Origin: CAZNLH01 sp964573995
GTDB taxonomy: Bacteria; Gemmatimonadota; CAZMKB01; CAZNLH01
DNA: 16,296 nt
Direction of reading: 5' to 3'
Assembly (NCBI GenBank): GCA_964573995.1
Contig: CAZNLH010000041.1
Span: 1 to 16,296, forward strand
Each line of letters begins with the position of its first letter. Within the stretch, counting starts at the first letter, position 1. Position numbers and translations under genes: made by a program. The notes under the pieces were generated by a model, which was not told the origin of the DNA, did no database searches, and worked only from the letters and a program-made list of their open reading frames with translations. Of the stretch, positions 15,646-16,296 are shown piece after piece.

Positions 15646-16068
15646 TTAATCCACTCTGCCGTGAATCAGGTCGCCCACCTCATCGATTGTCCAGATATCA
15701 TATTGCCCGTCGCTATCGATATCCCCCTTGGCCTGTGCTGTGAATGATACGTTGTCCCCCGAGAGGATCTTGTATTCGTATCGCGTCGTCCCCTTGGGGA
15801 AGAAGCCCAGTTCGATCCAGCCGGTTGAACCGTCGTAGGTGCCCGGGGGGAGTTCGGTGGAGGGGATATCGTAGGTCTCGTTTTCGATGTGGTATGCCTC
15901 CTGGAGTTTCCAGACGACACCGAGGTTGGACCTGGCCTCGGTTGTCTTGGCTCGTTTCTGCATTCCGAAGAAATTGGGGATGGCTATAGCCGCCAGCAGA
16001 CCGATAATGGCCACGACTATAATCAATTCCAGAAGCGTAAACCCGCGTTTATCTCCCAGGTAACTCAT
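15646..16068 (-). CDS. Type IV major pilin (PilA-like)
   Basis: 140 residues. Short leader MSYLGDKRG is cut by prepilin peptidase before F10, followed by the hydrophobic helix FTLLELIIVVAIIGLLAAIA with Glu at mature position 5 (E14). Mature length is about 131. The C-terminal globular part contains GDIDSDGQYD at 115-124, an acidic DxDxDG-type loop that may bind calcium, and no cysteine pair, so no disulfide loop. A type II secretion pseudopilin (GspG) is the main alternative, but the lone gene, the sigma-54 promoter and the GDxDxDG tail resemble pilins of former Deltaproteobacteria. The ATG at 16068 has AGGGGGGT upstream. The gene ends 12 bases from the convergent EF-G-like gene. Confidence 0.88.
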   Translation of the reverse strand: MSYLGDKRGFTLLELIIVVAIIGLLAAIAIPNFFGMQKRAKTTEARSNLGVVWKLQEAYHIENETYDIPSTELPPGTYDGSTGWIELGFFPKGTTRYEYKILSGDNVSFTAQAKGDIDSDGQYDIWTIDEVGDLIHGRVD

Positions 16069-16119
16069 TTTATTACCCCCCTGGTTATCATCTATTAATT
16101 ATGCCTCAACCGCCCGATC

Positions 16120-16135
16120 GGCAAGACCCGTGCCA
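16120..16135 (-). promoter_or_regulatory. Sigma-54 (-24/-12) promoter of the pilin gene
   Basis: On the minus strand TGGCACGGGTCTTGCC, an almost perfect match to the sigma-54 consensus TGGCACG-N4-TTGCW. The GG and GC doublets are exactly 12 bases apart. The start should fall near 16108-16110, giving a leader of about 40 bases. Pilin genes in Myxococcus, Geobacter and Pseudomonas are known to be sigma-54/PilR dependent, so an enhancer-binding protein elsewhere in the genome is expected. Confidence 0.88.
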
Positions 16136-16169
16136 TGTAACTCGGTAAAGTACAATGAGTTCATCCCGC

Positions 16170-16195
16170 CGAAGCGCTATCGTGTTGACGCTTCG
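16170..16195. promoter_or_regulatory. Inverted repeat upstream of the pilin promoter, possible activator site
   Basis: CGAAGCG (16170-16176) and CGCTTCG (16189-16195), perfect 7-base arms around 12 bases. It lies about 35-60 bases upstream of the -24 element, roughly -60 to -86 from the start, in the range where sigma-54 enhancer-binding proteins such as PilR bind. The role is inferred only from position and symmetry. Confidence 0.4.
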
Positions 16196-16296
16196 TATCT
16201 TATGGAATTAGTGCGGTGGGAAGGCAGGGTTGTAGAATGGGGGCCGGGTTGAACGACAATTCGGCATTCTCTGAACTTTTTTCTGAGGCACCCAAG

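Noticed and set aside
1..16296. CRISPR array
   Set aside because: No regularly spaced direct repeats of 25-40 bases were seen on either strand. The array is expected left of cas1/cas2, outside the window.

Overview
The window looks like a fragment of a draft genome or metagenome assembly (one 100-base run of N) from a Gram-negative bacterium of moderately high GC. The Gram-negative call rests on a TolC-like outer-membrane factor, an HlyD-type adaptor and a type IV pilin. A pilin gene behind a textbook sigma-54 promoter recalls Myxococcota/Desulfobacterota (the former Deltaproteobacteria), but I cannot fix the phylum from this sequence alone.

Left half (1-8330, all minus strand): a type I-C CRISPR-Cas operon read right to left as cas3 - cas5c - cas8c (with an internal cas11c start) - cas7c - AAA+/DUF4143 ATPase - cas4 - cas1 (cut by the window edge). 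Cas5c, Cas7c, Cas8c and Cas11c would form the Cascade complex, Cas3 would degrade the target, and Cas4/Cas1 (with cas2, presumably just outside) would acquire spacers. No CRISPR repeats are visible, so the array must lie outside. The unusual element is the ATPase between the interference and adaptation genes. It has its own consensus-like promoter with almost no 5' leader, and it overlaps cas4 by 11 bases. The operon promoter lies in 8164-8486, with a TATAAT box directly next to a 19-bp palindrome and a second, related palindrome in the leader.

Middle (8487-13334, minus strand): a tight four-gene operon, read as a TackOD1 zinc-ribbon/degenerate-GGDEF regulator - processive family-2 glycosyltransferase - TolC-like outer-membrane factor (interrupted by the assembly gap) - HlyD-type adaptor, with 2-9 bases between genes. 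I read it as a synthase-dependent exopolysaccharide synthesis and export system that uses a TolC/HlyD conduit and is controlled by a regulator that senses or scaffolds rather than makes a nucleotide.

Right end (13335-16296): a divergent intergenic region, an EF-G paralogue (fusA2-like, plus strand) with an altered NKxD motif, and, convergent with it after 12 bases, a type IV major pilin (minus strand) with a sigma-54 promoter and an upstream inverted repeat. Surface polysaccharide and pili side by side suggest a surface/motility/biofilm neighbourhood; the CRISPR operon next to it is probably an independent accessory module.
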